Assembly (NCBI RefSeq): GCF_900096765.1
Contig: NZ_LT615228.1
Span: 1,122,669-1,186,668, forward strand
Reading direction: 5' to 3'
Origin: Polynucleobacter necessarius
Lineage (GTDB): Bacteria; Pseudomonadota; Gammaproteobacteria; Burkholderiales; Burkholderiaceae
Length of the DNA: 64,000 nucleotides
This document shows positions 1 to 8,975 of this stretch, piece by piece. The notes below the pieces were generated by a model that saw only the letters and a program-made list of their open reading frames with translations, searched no databases and was not told where the DNA came from. Position 1 is the stretch's first letter, and each line of letters opens with the position of its first letter. The position numbers and the translations under genes are program-made.

Positions 1-369
1 TGTATCAACGATCTCTCGCTCAAGCTTACCTGAACCCAAGTGTCGTAGTTTTACAAAAAGAGTACAGCCTTCTTCGCTATAGGGCGCATGAGAAGACTCC
101 GGGGGATTCATGATGTAAGTCCCGGCGGGGTAACTCCCTGCTTCATCACTAAACATACCATCTAAAACCAATATCTCTTCCCCAAGATCATGAATATGAG
201 AATCAAATTGAGATCCGGGTTGATAACGAACGATTGAAGTTGCTTTAGCGACTTCATCGCCCACTCGCTCAAGCATTCTTCTATCTACCCCTTTTTGCGG
301 ACTGGGAGTCCAAGGCAAATCATGATGGTTGATGACAACTCTTTGACTGTAGTCATCGTTGATATTCAT
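1..369 (-). CDS. ChrR-like cupin protein, partial (N-terminal 123 residues)
   Basis: The frame is open from an ATG at 369 down to the window edge, so only the N-terminal 123 codons are visible. The protein shows a cupin signature: [15 protein letters not shown] (metal-binding His-x-His and Glu), then a glycine turn, then [16 protein letters not shown]. This spacing is typical of ChrR-type cupins, related to the zinc-binding domain of the anti-sigma factor ChrR, which often have two cupin units in about 220 residues. The N-terminal anti-sigma helices are absent, so it may be an orphan metal-binding sensor or enzyme. It lies 46 bp downstream of the broken lipase gene on the same strand. The family call is good; the function is unknown. 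Confidence 0.75.
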   Translation of the reverse strand, partial: MNINDDYSQRVVINHHDLPWTPSPQKGVDRRMLERVGDEVAKATSIVRYQPGSQFDSHIHDLGEEILVLDGMFSDEAGSYPAGTYIMNPPESSHAPYSEEGCTLFVKLRHLGSGKLEREIVDT

Positions 370-415
370 TTGAAGAAATTCTCTTGGGGCAAATGATCCA
401 ATTAGATTCCATATC

Positions 416-1720
416 TTAACTGGGTAACTGCGCAGCTTGATCACAGTTATTCATAGCAGGCTTGCCGGTTAAGCGATCTTTAATCCAAGGCAGATATAGA
501 GGCTTTGAGGCACCAGGAGTAGTGAAATGTGACTGATCTCCAGGAAGCTCGCTTCTGTTGACATTGCCACCCAATTGACACATCTGCTGTTGATAGAGCT
601 TGCCCATAATCGGGGGATTAGTGACATCTTTATTGCCCCAATAAATCACAACCGGAGCGACCGGTTTTGTGGGGCTGACGCTACCCTTCACCATCGCTTT
701 AGTCCACGCTGGGGAGTTAGTGGACTGTTCATTGAGTAGAGTTTTGTACTGAGTTCCAAAATTAAAGTTAAGCGTATCAGCTACAGCATGCATGCACTTA
801 TTGCGAATGACCTCGTCTAATACTTTTGCACCATCTTTAGTAAAGATATCTGTATATAGCAAATTGGGATTTCCAGCCCTGACGCCCCACATGCTCATAG
901 CCATATGAGAAAAATCAAATACATCTGAATTAAACCGTCCAATGATTTTTGGGCACTTGCTTGATCAACCGTAGCATTTGGAAGCATGATCGCAATATCA
1001 TCAGGAGCCAAAGCAACTACCCCAACTAACTCAATGCCATCGGCTGCAGTCCCCATCTTTGCAATGTAAATCAGGCATGCTTGCCGCAGCAATCACTGCG
1101 CCACCTCCCTGCGACCAACCATAGATCACTGTCTTTTTACCAGCGCCAACCTCTTTCATGGAGCTAACCGCTCTTGCTGAGTCAATCATGTCCATGGCAT
1201 TCGTTGCCGCTAAAGCATATTGATGTTCTCCACCACCACCTTGACCTTGATAGTCAGTGGCAACAACAACATAGCCCTCTTGAATAAATTCTTCGATAGC
1301 AGGAATTCCATAATCGGTCCAAGAATTTCCGCCCACCAAGAAATACTCCTTGAGCGGAACGACTGGATTTAATACTTGCGATGGGCCGCAATTTTGCGCA
1401 GCGCCAGTAGTGCCATGCCCCCAAGCTATGATGGGCCTTCCCTCTTTCGGGGCCGGGCCTGTTGGCGCAACGACTAAGCCGGTAACAATGGTCTTGCGTC
1501 CGCCAACATCAGATGAAATATAGGTAATCTTCCAAGCCCGAGCACCCTTAATGGACGTCTGAATTCTCTCCTGCTTAATGATCTGACCAAGCTTACCCGC
1601 AGGAGTCATTTTGATCAGCGGCTCATAAAAAGGAGCGACAGGGGGATCAGCCAGGGCGATTAAGGGGCTGAGACCCGCCAAGAGAACAATCGCGAAAAGT
1701 GAATTAAGTGATTTATTCAT
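416..1720 (-). pseudogene. Secreted LIP-family lipase / alpha-beta hydrolase, two frameshifts
   Basis: Three overlapping reading frames together make one protein of about 430 residues. It starts at ATG 1720 with a Sec signal peptide (residues 1-24, ending IALA). It continues with GHGTTG (about 101-106), the nucleophile elbow GWSQGG (about 201-206, Ser nucleophile), and in the last third YWGNKDVTNPP and GDQSHFTTPG, which would carry the catalytic Asp and His. The layout fits the secretory lipase (LIP) family. The first frame breaks near 1066-1072, where one extra T fits. The middle segment runs in another frame to about 910-920, where one base appears missing and the original frame returns. 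As written, translation stops at 1031 after the nucleophile, without Asp or His. Either a pseudogene or two indel errors. Confidence 0.8.
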
Positions 1721-1785
1721 GATGAATGATATTGGTTCAACAGTGAAAACATATTAACGCACTACAGGCACTAATCCTGATTTAC

Positions 1786-3175
1786 TTAAATATAGGACGA
1801 CAAATCTATTACTGCATTTTGATGCGATCCCTTCATCGCTTTTTTCAATATTTTGTAAATGTCGAGATCAAACTCAGCCTCTCCAGTTTGCGCTAATTCG
1901 TAAAGCTCATCCTGATTGATCGCAGTGCCCAAATAACACCACTTATCGATCACAATCATTTCGCCACCTTCTTTTATGACAATAGGTCCCGGGTAGGGCC
2001 ATACCTGCACTTTGAACAATTCCAGCGCAGTCTTTAACTGCAAATTATGCAAAGCAATCGGTGTAAGATGCGCCTGCGCATTGCCTTACCTGATAGCCAA
2101 AGCAAGATTTTCCCTCAATCCTTTTCTCTAGCCCCAGCAAAGCTTCACATAGGCGGTACTTTTTAGCGATGGCCTTCAAATAAGCAAGTGCTTCACGCTT
2201 GCTATAAAACAATCCATACAAATTGTCTTGTAAGCCAGGAGCTAGTTGGTGGTGGGTGACCAGTGAAGGCGTCAATACTCCCGTCTCAGCCTCAACCAAA
2301 CCCCATCCGCATAGATCTTTTGATCTACGCAGCTTCACGTTCATGCCGGGCATTCGCTCTTTAATTAACCTAGACTCTAGAAGGAGTGCTCCCAGCTCGC
2401 CACTTGTTTCTATCCAGTCAATATCTCTGATTTGCATGGAAAGTTTCATTTCCTTGCGCCGCGTCAGAGCCCCCTGAAAATGACCCATCACTCTACTACG
2501 CAAAGAAATACTTTTGCCGATGTACAAAGGCGTTTTATTTTCTCCATAAAAGATGTAACAGCCAGGGCTATCAGGTATTGAATCAATCAGCTCTTTGTCG
2601 ATATTTGCTGGCAAACTCGGATTGCCGATCAGCTGATTAATCGCTTCATGCAGTTTTGCACTTCCAAATGTATTCTCGCAAACACGCCAAAACTGCAGCA
2701 ATAAATCCGCATCACCTAAGGCGCGATGACGTGCACTAACTTTCAGATCATGGGCGTGAATGATGGCGTCTAGGTTATGACGTGGCTGCTCAGGAAAAAG
2801 TAATCTAGACAGCTTGACCGTACACAAGACTTTAGGCTTGAAATCAATGCCTATTCTCTTAAAAGATGCCTTGATGAATCCATAATCAAAGCGCGCGTTA
2901 TGAGCGACAAATATTTTCCCTGCGAGCTCTTGCATTAACCTTTCTGCAATTTGATCAAAGGTAGGCTTACTTTCAACCATCTCAGGAGAGATTCCGGTGA
3001 GTTTTTGGATATTTTGGGGGATGAAAGTCTGGGGGTTAATCAATTGCCCCCAAACCTGAATTTCATTGCCGGATAGGGATTTAATCCCTATTTCTGTAAT
3101 GCGATCTCGATCAAAATGAGATCCCGTGGTTTCAATATCAATAAAGGCTAAATCTGGGTATGAATCCGGAGGCAT
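1786..3175 (-). pseudogene. DnaQ-like exonuclease fused to GIY-YIG (UvrC/Cho-type) domain, C-terminal frameshift
   Basis: The N-terminal half is a DEDDh 3'-5' exonuclease: FIDIETTG (residues 11-18), HNARFDYG (92-99) and HRALGDAD (150-157). The second half is a GIY-YIG nuclease domain with CYIFYGENKTPLYIGKS (about 206-222). This fused architecture is known in Betaproteobacteria and is related to the Cho endonuclease. The ATG at 3175 is chosen because it lies directly before the exonuclease domain and clears the upstream gene, which ends at 3201. After RQCAGA near 2065-2071 the frame shifts and stops at 2045. The missing C-terminus (ALHNLQLK..., FDLDIYKIL) continues in another frame to 1786. 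Both catalytic domains stay intact; only the last 90 or so residues are cut off, so partial function is possible. Confidence 0.75.
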
Positions 3176-3200
3176 ATCCGCAAAAAAACTTGGTAACCAA

Positions 3201-3788
3201 TTAGTTTGTAGAAGAATTTTTGTTGAGATAGTCAGCAAAACTAAAAACGGAGTTAGGTCCACGTGGAGCTTCTTCCGCTTTCTTAAATGAGCTTCTCAGA
3301 ACTTTCTGCATTTCACCTTTGGGACTTTTATCTTCTTGAGGACTCATTTGAGCATCAAAAGTCAAATAAGAATTTCTTTCTGGAGCTTCTTGCATCTCAC
3401 TAAAACGTGGTATGTAATTTTTTATAGTAGTGGTCAAATTAACACTTGAAATACAAGTCATCATATAAGTCTCTAGCGTCTGATAGAGATCTTTTGCAAT
3501 ATCGGATGCCTCTACTTTTCTTTTTTTAATTCTATTCATTGCTAAGACGATATCTTTGATTGTGATCATGCGAGGTTCTTTTGAAAGCTGATAACCCCCC
3601 GCCCTTCCTTTAATACCAATGACCAAACCAGACTCTCGCAAGGGTCGCAACAGCAACTCAATTCGACTGATCGATAAATGAAGTCTATTGGAAATCTCTG
3701 GAACAGAGACTAATCGCCCATTAGCTGAATGGCTGGCAATATCTACCAGAGTATTGAGTGCGGCCTTGACTGCTTTGGTAACTTCCAT
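3201..3788 (-). CDS. Rrf2-family transcriptional regulator
   Basis: A 195-residue protein with an N-terminal winged helix typical of Rrf2 (MEVTKAVKAALNTLVDIA, then VSVPEISNRLHLSISRIELLLRP, then the wing GIKGRAGGYQLSKEP). The IscR-type three-cysteine cluster is absent: only one Cys lies in the region after the winged helix (CISSV). It is therefore unlikely to bind an Fe-S cluster in the IscR manner. The tail from about residue 140 is long, polar and low in complexity. The start at 3788 is chosen because the Rrf2 fold begins there. The gene is divergent from the membrane-protein gene at 3790, with start codons practically touching, so each promoter must lie inside the other gene. Target genes are unknown. 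Confidence 0.8.
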   Translation of the reverse strand: MEVTKAVKAALNTLVDIASHSANGRLVSVPEISNRLHLSISRIELLLRPLRESGLVIGIKGRAGGYQLSKEPRMITIKDIVLAMNRIKKRKVEASDIAKDLYQTLETYMMTCISSVNLTTTIKNYIPRFSEMQEAPERNSYLTFDAQMSPQEDKSPKGEMQKVLRSSFKKAEEAPRGPNSVFSFADYLNKNSSTN

Positions 3789-3789
3789 G

Positions 3790-4359
3790 ATGCTTTGGAA
3801 TAAAAATAAGATTGAGGATAGTATCAAGCTGATTTTCCCTTTGTGCTGCGGCGCACTAATTAACCCCATTTACCCTATGGTTGAGGCTTCCAACCCCCAA
3901 CATCCCCTCTCCATTCGTATTTTGCGCTCCCTAGCAGGTTTGATGGCTGGGGGAACAATCGCTCAAGCCCTTGGATGCATCACTGCCTATTTAGCGATGG
4001 AAGACCAACAAGCGGGAGGGATGATTGCCCATCTAGTTATACAACATCTTTCCTATTATTTTTTAGTGTGTGGGTTTGTCATTTTGAGCTTCTCTAATAT
4101 TTTGATCAAAAGGGGAATGCCCTCATTTAAAAGTATTCGACTTCCATCGCTCACAATCATTTTTAGTGCTGCGACTGCAAGTTATTTACTGATACCCCGA
4201 ATGGATTATCTAAGAGAGATAGCACTACAAGATGGCATGCCAGTCATGCTCTCGCCTTTTGCAAACTATTTTGTCATTTTGAATTGCCTAACATTTTTAT
4301 TGCTTTGTATACAAATATTATCTAGCGGGCTTGTAGTATGGAGACTATCTGAAATTTAG
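3790..4359 (+). CDS. Integral membrane protein, possibly DUF4149-like
   Basis: About 189 residues with four to five hydrophobic segments: around IKLIFPLCCGALI, RSLAGLMAGGTIAQALG, YYFLVCGFVILSF, LTIIFSAATASYLL and ILNCLTFLLLCIQILSSG. The C-terminal pattern PRMDYLREIA followed by FANYFVILN and leucine-rich residues resembles DUF4149/TMEM205-like proteins. The N-terminal half does not match that family well. ATG codons at 3787 and 3790 both sit at the end of the divergent Rrf2 gene; a later ATG at 3877 would lose the first hydrophobic segment. No functional residues can be recognised. Overlapping divergence with the Rrf2 regulator hints that it may be a target, but that is inference. Confidence 0.55.
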   Translation: MLWNKNKIEDSIKLIFPLCCGALINPIYPMVEASNPQHPLSIRILRSLAGLMAGGTIAQALGCITAYLAMEDQQAGGMIAHLVIQHLSYYFLVCGFVILSFSNILIKRGMPSFKSIRLPSLTIIFSAATASYLLIPRMDYLREIALQDGMPVMLSPFANYFVILNCLTFLLLCIQILSSGLVVWRLSEI

Positions 4360-4794
4360 TCATCTCAGAAAAGGTCTTATCTGATCAATTAATACCAGCT
4401 GCTGATCATGCCTTATAAACTGCCCTAGCTCCACACGCAGCTTGGATTGGCTAATGTAAAAGGTTTTTGCATTCTCAGCAGGAAGTTCTATTCTTGCCCA
4501 CTCAGTATTCAATTCATAAAGAGTTTCTTTATAACCAATAAACTTTTTAATCAATAGACGTTTGCCTTCAATATCAATTGTCTCGCAATCAAGGGCATGC
4601 CTACAGTAAATGAAAAATCCAATGGTTACTGCACTTAACTCCAGAGCAGTAAAGATAGGGATCATCCACACACCAGCCAGAAAGAAGCCAGTCGCCACAA
4701 TCAGCGAGAGGCACACCAAGGCAATGTAGAACTGCAGCAGCTGCTTGGGTGTGAGCGCACAATTTCTTCGCATCTGCCAACGTCTTTTACTCAT
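4360..4794 (-). CDS. DUF2244 two-transmembrane-helix protein
   Basis: A 144-residue protein with the DUF2244 hallmarks: a basic RRNCALTPKQL motif near the N-terminus, two adjacent hydrophobic helices (about residues 22-44 and 48-66) ending in YCRHALDCETI, and a beta-rich cytoplasmic tail with WARIELP. In Proteobacteria DUF2244 proteins are often found near cytochrome oxidase or membrane genes, but the function is unknown. The neighbours here do not help. It converges with the membrane protein at 3790-4359, with the stops abutting at 4359/4360. Start ATG 4794. Confidence 0.75.
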   Translation of the reverse strand: MSKRRWQMRRNCALTPKQLLQFYIALVCLSLIVATGFFLAGVWMIPIFTALELSAVTIGFFIYCRHALDCETIDIEGKRLLIKKFIGYKETLYELNTEWARIELPAENAKTFYISQSKLRVELGQFIRHDQQLVLIDQIRPFLR

Positions 4795-5006
4795 GTCAAC
4801 GACTCTAGTTAATCACTGCTTTACTAAGCTTTGTTACGTTCCTGAGCTCTCGCTAACTAATCTGCACTTCTTTGCTGGAAATTGACCAACTTGTGATATC
4901 CCATTTGGTAGCATGGGCAATGCTTTCCAAGAATCCAACGCGCAAGCCTAATACGAAGCTTTTCAATCACTCATATCTCCCATAATGCGTTCTATTTAAA
5001 TTGGCT
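4795..5006. other. Intergenic stretch without a recognised gene
   Basis: No convincing reading frame, RNA or repeat is seen between the DUF2244 gene start (4794) and the end of the small Cys-rich frame (5007). Any promoter of the DUF2244 gene would lie here, but I could not pick convincing -35 and -10 boxes. Confidence 0.5.
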
Positions 5007-5192
5007 TCACTCATCTTTATCTTTATCGCTGTCATTCATCAAATTCTGGCTATGGGTTTGAATAGACTTCACATTCAAGCTAGGAGAGACCATTTGCTCT
5101 CCATTCCATACTTGGCCACACCAGCATTCTCCAGCGTCATTAATGATGCAAACGCCAGAGCCACAGCAACGATTACCGGAGGTTTTCATCAT
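5007..5192 (-). CDS. Small Cys-rich protein, hypothetical
   Basis: A 61-residue frame with a dense cysteine motif: NRCCGSGVCIINDAGECWCG, then QVWNGEQM, then a polar, acidic C-terminus (NDSDKDKDE). The CCGSGVC-x8-CWCG spacing looks like a small metal- or iron-sulfur-binding knot rather than random sequence. I have a weak memory of similar short proteins in this group. The opposite strand has a frame of similar length (5001-5204) without such composition, so coding on the minus strand is preferred. No clear ribosome binding site precedes ATG 5192 (another ATG at 5189). Function unknown; it could still be spurious. Confidence 0.45.
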   Translation of the reverse strand: MMKTSGNRCCGSGVCIINDAGECWCGQVWNGEQMVSPSLNVKSIQTHSQNLMNDSDKDKDE

Positions 5193-5310
5193 AAATTTTC
5201 ATAGGTTGATGAAATTTCATAGGCAGCACTCGTCCATAAATCAACTGTAACCAATTTAGAAATCAAGAATACTAGACCACGCTTGAATGAATTTTGATGA
5301 TACGCAATCG

Positions 5311-5346
5311 CATACCATCACCCTTCTTGCTAGGCGTGATGGTATG
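5311..5346. terminator. Perfect 11-bp inverted repeat, possible sodC terminator
   Basis: CATACCATCAC (5311-5321) and GTGATGGTATG (5336-5346) are perfect reverse complements with a 14-nt spacer. The element lies 36 bp past the sodC stop. Neither strand has a strong U-tract directly after the stem (the plus side has ATTTTT a few bases further on), so it may be a weak terminator, an mRNA 3'-end stabiliser or a protein-binding site. Confidence 0.45.
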
Positions 5347-5381
5347 AATCATTTTTATGCAGATTCAACATAATTACTTGC

Positions 5382-5915
5382 TTACTGAATCACTCCACAA
5401 GCAATACGTGGGCCAGAATTGCCAGCAGGTTGTGACTTATAGTCATCTGGATCTCTATGAACAACGACAGCGCGACCAACAATTCCTGTTGGTCCTGCAT
5501 TCACTGTAAAACCATGCAACTTCGCAGAATAAACAGCCTTTCCATTTGCGTCTGATTTGATATTTGGTAAATCTCCAGCGTAGTTCATGCCGCTGTCAGG
5601 CATTCCATGCATCTTTGTCTCAGGATTAAAGTGTCCGCCAGCGTTTGTTGCATCCGGCGCAGAACAATCTCCTTTTTCGTGCACATGAAAGCCTTGCTCA
5701 GCATTAGGCTTTAACCCAGAAAATTTGCCATTGATCAAGACATCATGACCTTGCCAGACAAAATTCACCTCTCCTTTGGCCTGTGACCCCGATTTTGAAT
5801 CTAGAGTAGCACTCGCTTTTTGCCCTGTACCTTGGTCCATAGACTGACAAGCAACAAGGAATAACAGACCAGATACAGATAATGAGATTAGTAACTACTT
5901 TTGACTGATGTTCAT
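5382..5915 (-). pseudogene. sodC: Cu/Zn superoxide dismutase lipoprotein with nonsense codon in the signal peptide
   Basis: The 152-residue body is a clear Cu/Zn superoxide dismutase: GFHVHEKGDCS (Cu ligands and a Cys), AGGHFNP, VVVHRDPDDY and a C-terminal GPRIACGVI. It would protect the cell envelope from superoxide. Upstream in the same frame, from ATG 5915 (preceded by GGAG), the codons read MNISQK-stop-LLISLSVSGLLFLVACQS, a lipoprotein signal with lipobox LVAC interrupted by TAG at 5895-5897. Internal initiation at ATG 5840 would give a protein without signal, trapped in the cytoplasm. So exported SodC is lost as written, although the catalytic domain is intact. A base error at 5895-5897 is the alternative. 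Confidence 0.8.
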
Positions 5916-6063
5916 AAAGGACTCCGCTATTGTCATTATTTGTTAACACTTAGGCCAGTTTGACACAAATAGGGTGACTTTGCTCTTCCTATGCTCCTCA
6001 CGAAGCAATCGAGCACTATTTTTAAATTTTTTATACACTAGGCATCGAAAAAGGACAAATAGT

Positions 6064-6645
6064 ATGAAACTACATCATTTAATTACCCCTTTGATAGCAG
6101 GTGCATTACTTAGCCTACAACCCCTAGCCGCACAAACCAATCTTGCTACCGAACTTAATGATGGGCAGCATGTTTTGCTAATGCGTCACGCTGATGCGCC
6201 CGGTTATGGGGATCCAACAGGTTACCAACTGGATAATTGTTCCACTCAAAGAAACCTAGGCGATACAGGGAAAAGACAAGCAATCATTATTGGACAGTGG
6301 CTTAGCAGTCAAGGAATTACATCTGCAAAAGTTTTGAGTAGCCCTTGGTGTCGCTGTATTGATACCGCAAAACTCCTAAAGAAGGGTGCAGTGACCACCT
6401 CTCCTGCACTAGGCTCATTTTTTGATGACATGAGCCTTGAAAAACAACAAACACAAGCGCTAGAAAGTTTGATTCGAGTTCAGCTTAATGAAAATCCTAA
6501 AACGCCTATTATTCTGGTAACCCATCACGTCAATATCCAGGCATACGCAGGAAAAGTAGTCAACGTTGGAGACATGGTCTTAGTGAAAGTTGATCAGAAC
6601 GGAAAAAAGCTCTCTCAACAGATTTATCCTAGCCCAAATTTTTAA
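6064..6645 (+). CDS. Exported histidine phosphatase (SixA/phosphoglycerate-mutase-like)
   Basis: A 193-residue protein with a Sec signal peptide (residues 1-23, cleavage after PLAAQ or nearby). It carries the RHA signature of the histidine phosphatase superfamily, LLMRHADAPG (catalytic His 42), SSPWCRCIDTA, a later acidic region (SFFDD), and the second catalytic His in ILVTHHVNIQAY. The ATG at 6064 is preceded by AAAGGAC and begins the signal peptide; an upstream in-frame start at 5974 lacks these. The substrate is unknown; periplasmic members of this clade are poorly characterised. Not obviously in an operon. Confidence 0.8.
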   Translation: MKLHHLITPLIAGALLSLQPLAAQTNLATELNDGQHVLLMRHADAPGYGDPTGYQLDNCSTQRNLGDTGKRQAIIIGQWLSSQGITSAKVLSSPWCRCIDTAKLLKKGAVTTSPALGSFFDDMSLEKQQTQALESLIRVQLNENPKTPIILVTHHVNIQAYAGKVVNVGDMVLVKVDQNGKKLSQQIYPSPNF

Positions 6646-6718
6646 GCGCTACTAGCGAAAGCCGACCCCTAGGTAAAGATCGTCAGTGATCCAGAGAGGG
6701 TAAACGCCTCAATTTAAA

Positions 6719-7048
6719 TCAATGGGAAACTGCCGTAGAAAAAAGATTGATTACTACAACCCCTGAAACGATTAATGCAATTCCAATTAACGCACCAGCG
6801 TCTAGTTTTTGACCGAGCCAGAACCAACCAATAATGCCAACCAAAGAAATACCAGCGCCAGACCAGATAGCGTAAGCAATCGCTAGTGGGATTTGATCTA
6901 GGATTTTTGATAGGGCAAAAAAAGATAATCCATACCCCATCAAGGAAATAATGGTGGGCACTATTTTGGTAAACCCCTCGATGTACTTTAGTGCAGTTGT
7001 AGCGATCACCTCAGTAATGATTGCGAAACTCAAAATAATCCAAGCCAT
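6719..7048 (-). CDS. Small multidrug resistance (SMR) family transporter
   Basis: A 109-residue protein with four predicted membrane helices and the SMR signature. The essential membrane Glu is at residue 13 (IITEVIATTALKY), followed by AIAYAIWSGAGISLVGIIGWF and LIGIALIVSGVVVINLFS. It matches the EmrE/QacE subgroup (proton-coupled export of quaternary cations) better than the SugE/Gdx guanidinium subgroup, because of IAYAIWSG after the second helix. It would act as a dimer in the inner membrane. Intact. It lies just upstream of the broken amidohydrolase remnant on the same strand order (the amidohydrolase ends at 7074). Confidence 0.85.
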   Translation of the reverse strand: MAWIILSFAIITEVIATTALKYIEGFTKIVPTIISLMGYGLSFFALSKILDQIPLAIAYAIWSGAGISLVGIIGWFWLGQKLDAGALIGIALIVSGVVVINLFSTAVSH

Positions 7049-7073
7049 ATTAATCTCTCTTGATTTAGTACTT

Positions 7074-8828
7074 TTAAAGTAACGAATGTGTCACCCTGCC
7101 ATCCATCATTGTTTGCACTACTTTGGTGGAATAAATCTCATCCGGATGAATCTTAAACAAGTTCTTTTGCAAAAAGACTAAATCCGCCCTTTTACCAACA
7201 GCAATCGATCCAACTTGATTTTCCATGCGCATTTATTTGATAGGCACCGTTATAGGTATAGCATTGCAATGCTTGTGCCAAAGTAACCTTTTGACGCTCG
7301 ACAAAAGGCGCATCTTCTTTTGGATAGCCCGGGCGTCTTCTGGTAACAGCTGCTTGAAGATTAATGAGCGGCGGAATATCAGCGATTTCAATTCCTGGAA
7401 TATCAGAACCATAAGCTACGATCGCGCCAGAGCGCACTAAATCACCATATGGAAAAATTTCTTCCTCGACGCGCCTTTTCCCCAGCGCCTTCTCAAAAGT
7501 CTCAATATAGTTTCCGCTATAGTTAGTCCCCCACATCGGCTGGCAATTAGCGAGTACCCGCAATTGCTTATAGCGAGGAATATCTTGGGGGTTGACTGTT
7601 GAGTTATGGGTAATCGTATGGCGACTATTTTTCCAGCCTATCTTTTTTTGCACTTCTTCAAGAGAATCCAACACTGTTCTAACTGACCCATCAGCATCGG
7701 TATGGATATGCATGTCAAAACCTGCCTTTTGTACAGCAATAGTTTGCTCTTTAGTAAAGGTCATCTTTCCATAGTCATCTGTAGTGCCCTCAAAAGGCTC
7801 AAGCAGCAAAGCTCCGTGAGATAGTTAAGTGCCATCTGACCAAAGCTTGCAAACGTTAATCTTAAGATGCTCAGATTTAAGGTGTTTATTCCAATCGCTG
7901 AGGTGATTGGCAATCATTTGAGGGTCATTGGATCCGTCGCGAGTCCACGCGCAACCAGTAATGCGTACCGGCAATTTTCCAGCTTGATCTCTCTTAATCA
8001 AGTCTTCGTAAACCCACTGCGCATCCTGACTACGGGTGCCCACAATGACACCGGCATTAAACAGGCTAGTAACACCCCAGGAAGGCGCTGGATCTAAGGT
8101 GAGCACTTGAGAAGCATGAACATTTTCTGGACTAAACACACCCAAAGGTATCGCTATCCGCATGACTGCGCCACCCTCTACACCATGACCTGTTGGCACA
8201 CCATCACTATCTCGCACAAAATACTGTGAACCAGGCGTAGGATCTGGAGTGTCTGCACCAACACCTGCCGCTCGCATGGCAGCGGTATTAAACCAAATAT
8301 CATGTGCATCTATAGATAACAAATACATAGGTCGATCACCAGTAATGGCATCTAACCATTGGCGAGTTGGTTTAATCTCTCCAGGATTCCAACCAAAACC
8401 CCTAAGTACCTGTGTGAACCTGGATTATCAGCAACATACTTTTGCACTCTAGCTAAGATGGCATCTTTGCCTTCGACACCAACAATATCTAAACCTACTT
8501 TGGTAATTCCCATCTCAGGGTGTGCATGTGCATCAACAAATCCTGGCATTAACATACCGCCTTCTAAATTGATCACCCGAGTTCGCGGCCCCTGCCAAGC
8601 GCTAATCTCAGCAAGACTTCCGACATAAACGATCTGATTTCCACGAATAGCTACTGCCTCTACAGTTGGATTTGTAAGATCTGCTGTGTAGATCAAACCA
8701 CCCCGATAGATCCAATCGGCTTTACCATCCGCAAGAGAAAATGGTTTGGCAAATAACGATTGAGGAGATGCGGCAAATAATGCGCCACTTGCGGAGAAGG
8801 CCCGCATAAAGTCTCGTCTATTCATCAT
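7074..8828 (-). pseudogene. Tat-exported amidohydrolase 3 (YtcJ-like), multiply disrupted
   Basis: The segments 8828-8352, 8328-7825, 7809-7192 and a tail to 7074 together form an amidohydrolase-3 family enzyme of about 580 residues. The N-terminus MMNRRDFMRAF is a twin-arginine signal. VDAHAHPEMG holds the HxH metal ligands, and the tail ends GSIAVGKRADLVFLQ, which is typical of the family. Lesions: one base missing in front of the four-C run at 8399-8402; an in-frame TAA at 7825-7827 (CAA or AAA to TAA would explain it); and one extra base near 7226-7234. Three independent lesions make a real pseudogene likely. The family hydrolyses C-N bonds; the substrate is unknown. Confidence 0.8.
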
Positions 8829-8975
8829 ATGCTTTTGATCTCATGATTTAAATCTAATTGATAGATTATTTCACGATAGGATAAACATTCCACAGAAACC
8901 AATCGATACTGAGGGAGCGAAAAAATTGTTCCAGCTCATAATCCACTATTCCAAATCGGATCGCGCTCGGCGAAG
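8829..8975. other. Intergenic stretch upstream of the amidohydrolase remnant
   Basis: No gene or repeat is recognised between the amidohydrolase start (8828) and the duplicated tRNA/intron segment that begins about 8976. It would hold the amidohydrolase promoter; no boxes are convincing. Confidence 0.4.

Noticed and set aside
5001..5204. A 67-residue plus-strand frame
   Set aside because: It mirrors the Cys-rich minus-strand frame and has no domain, signal or ribosome binding site that I can see.
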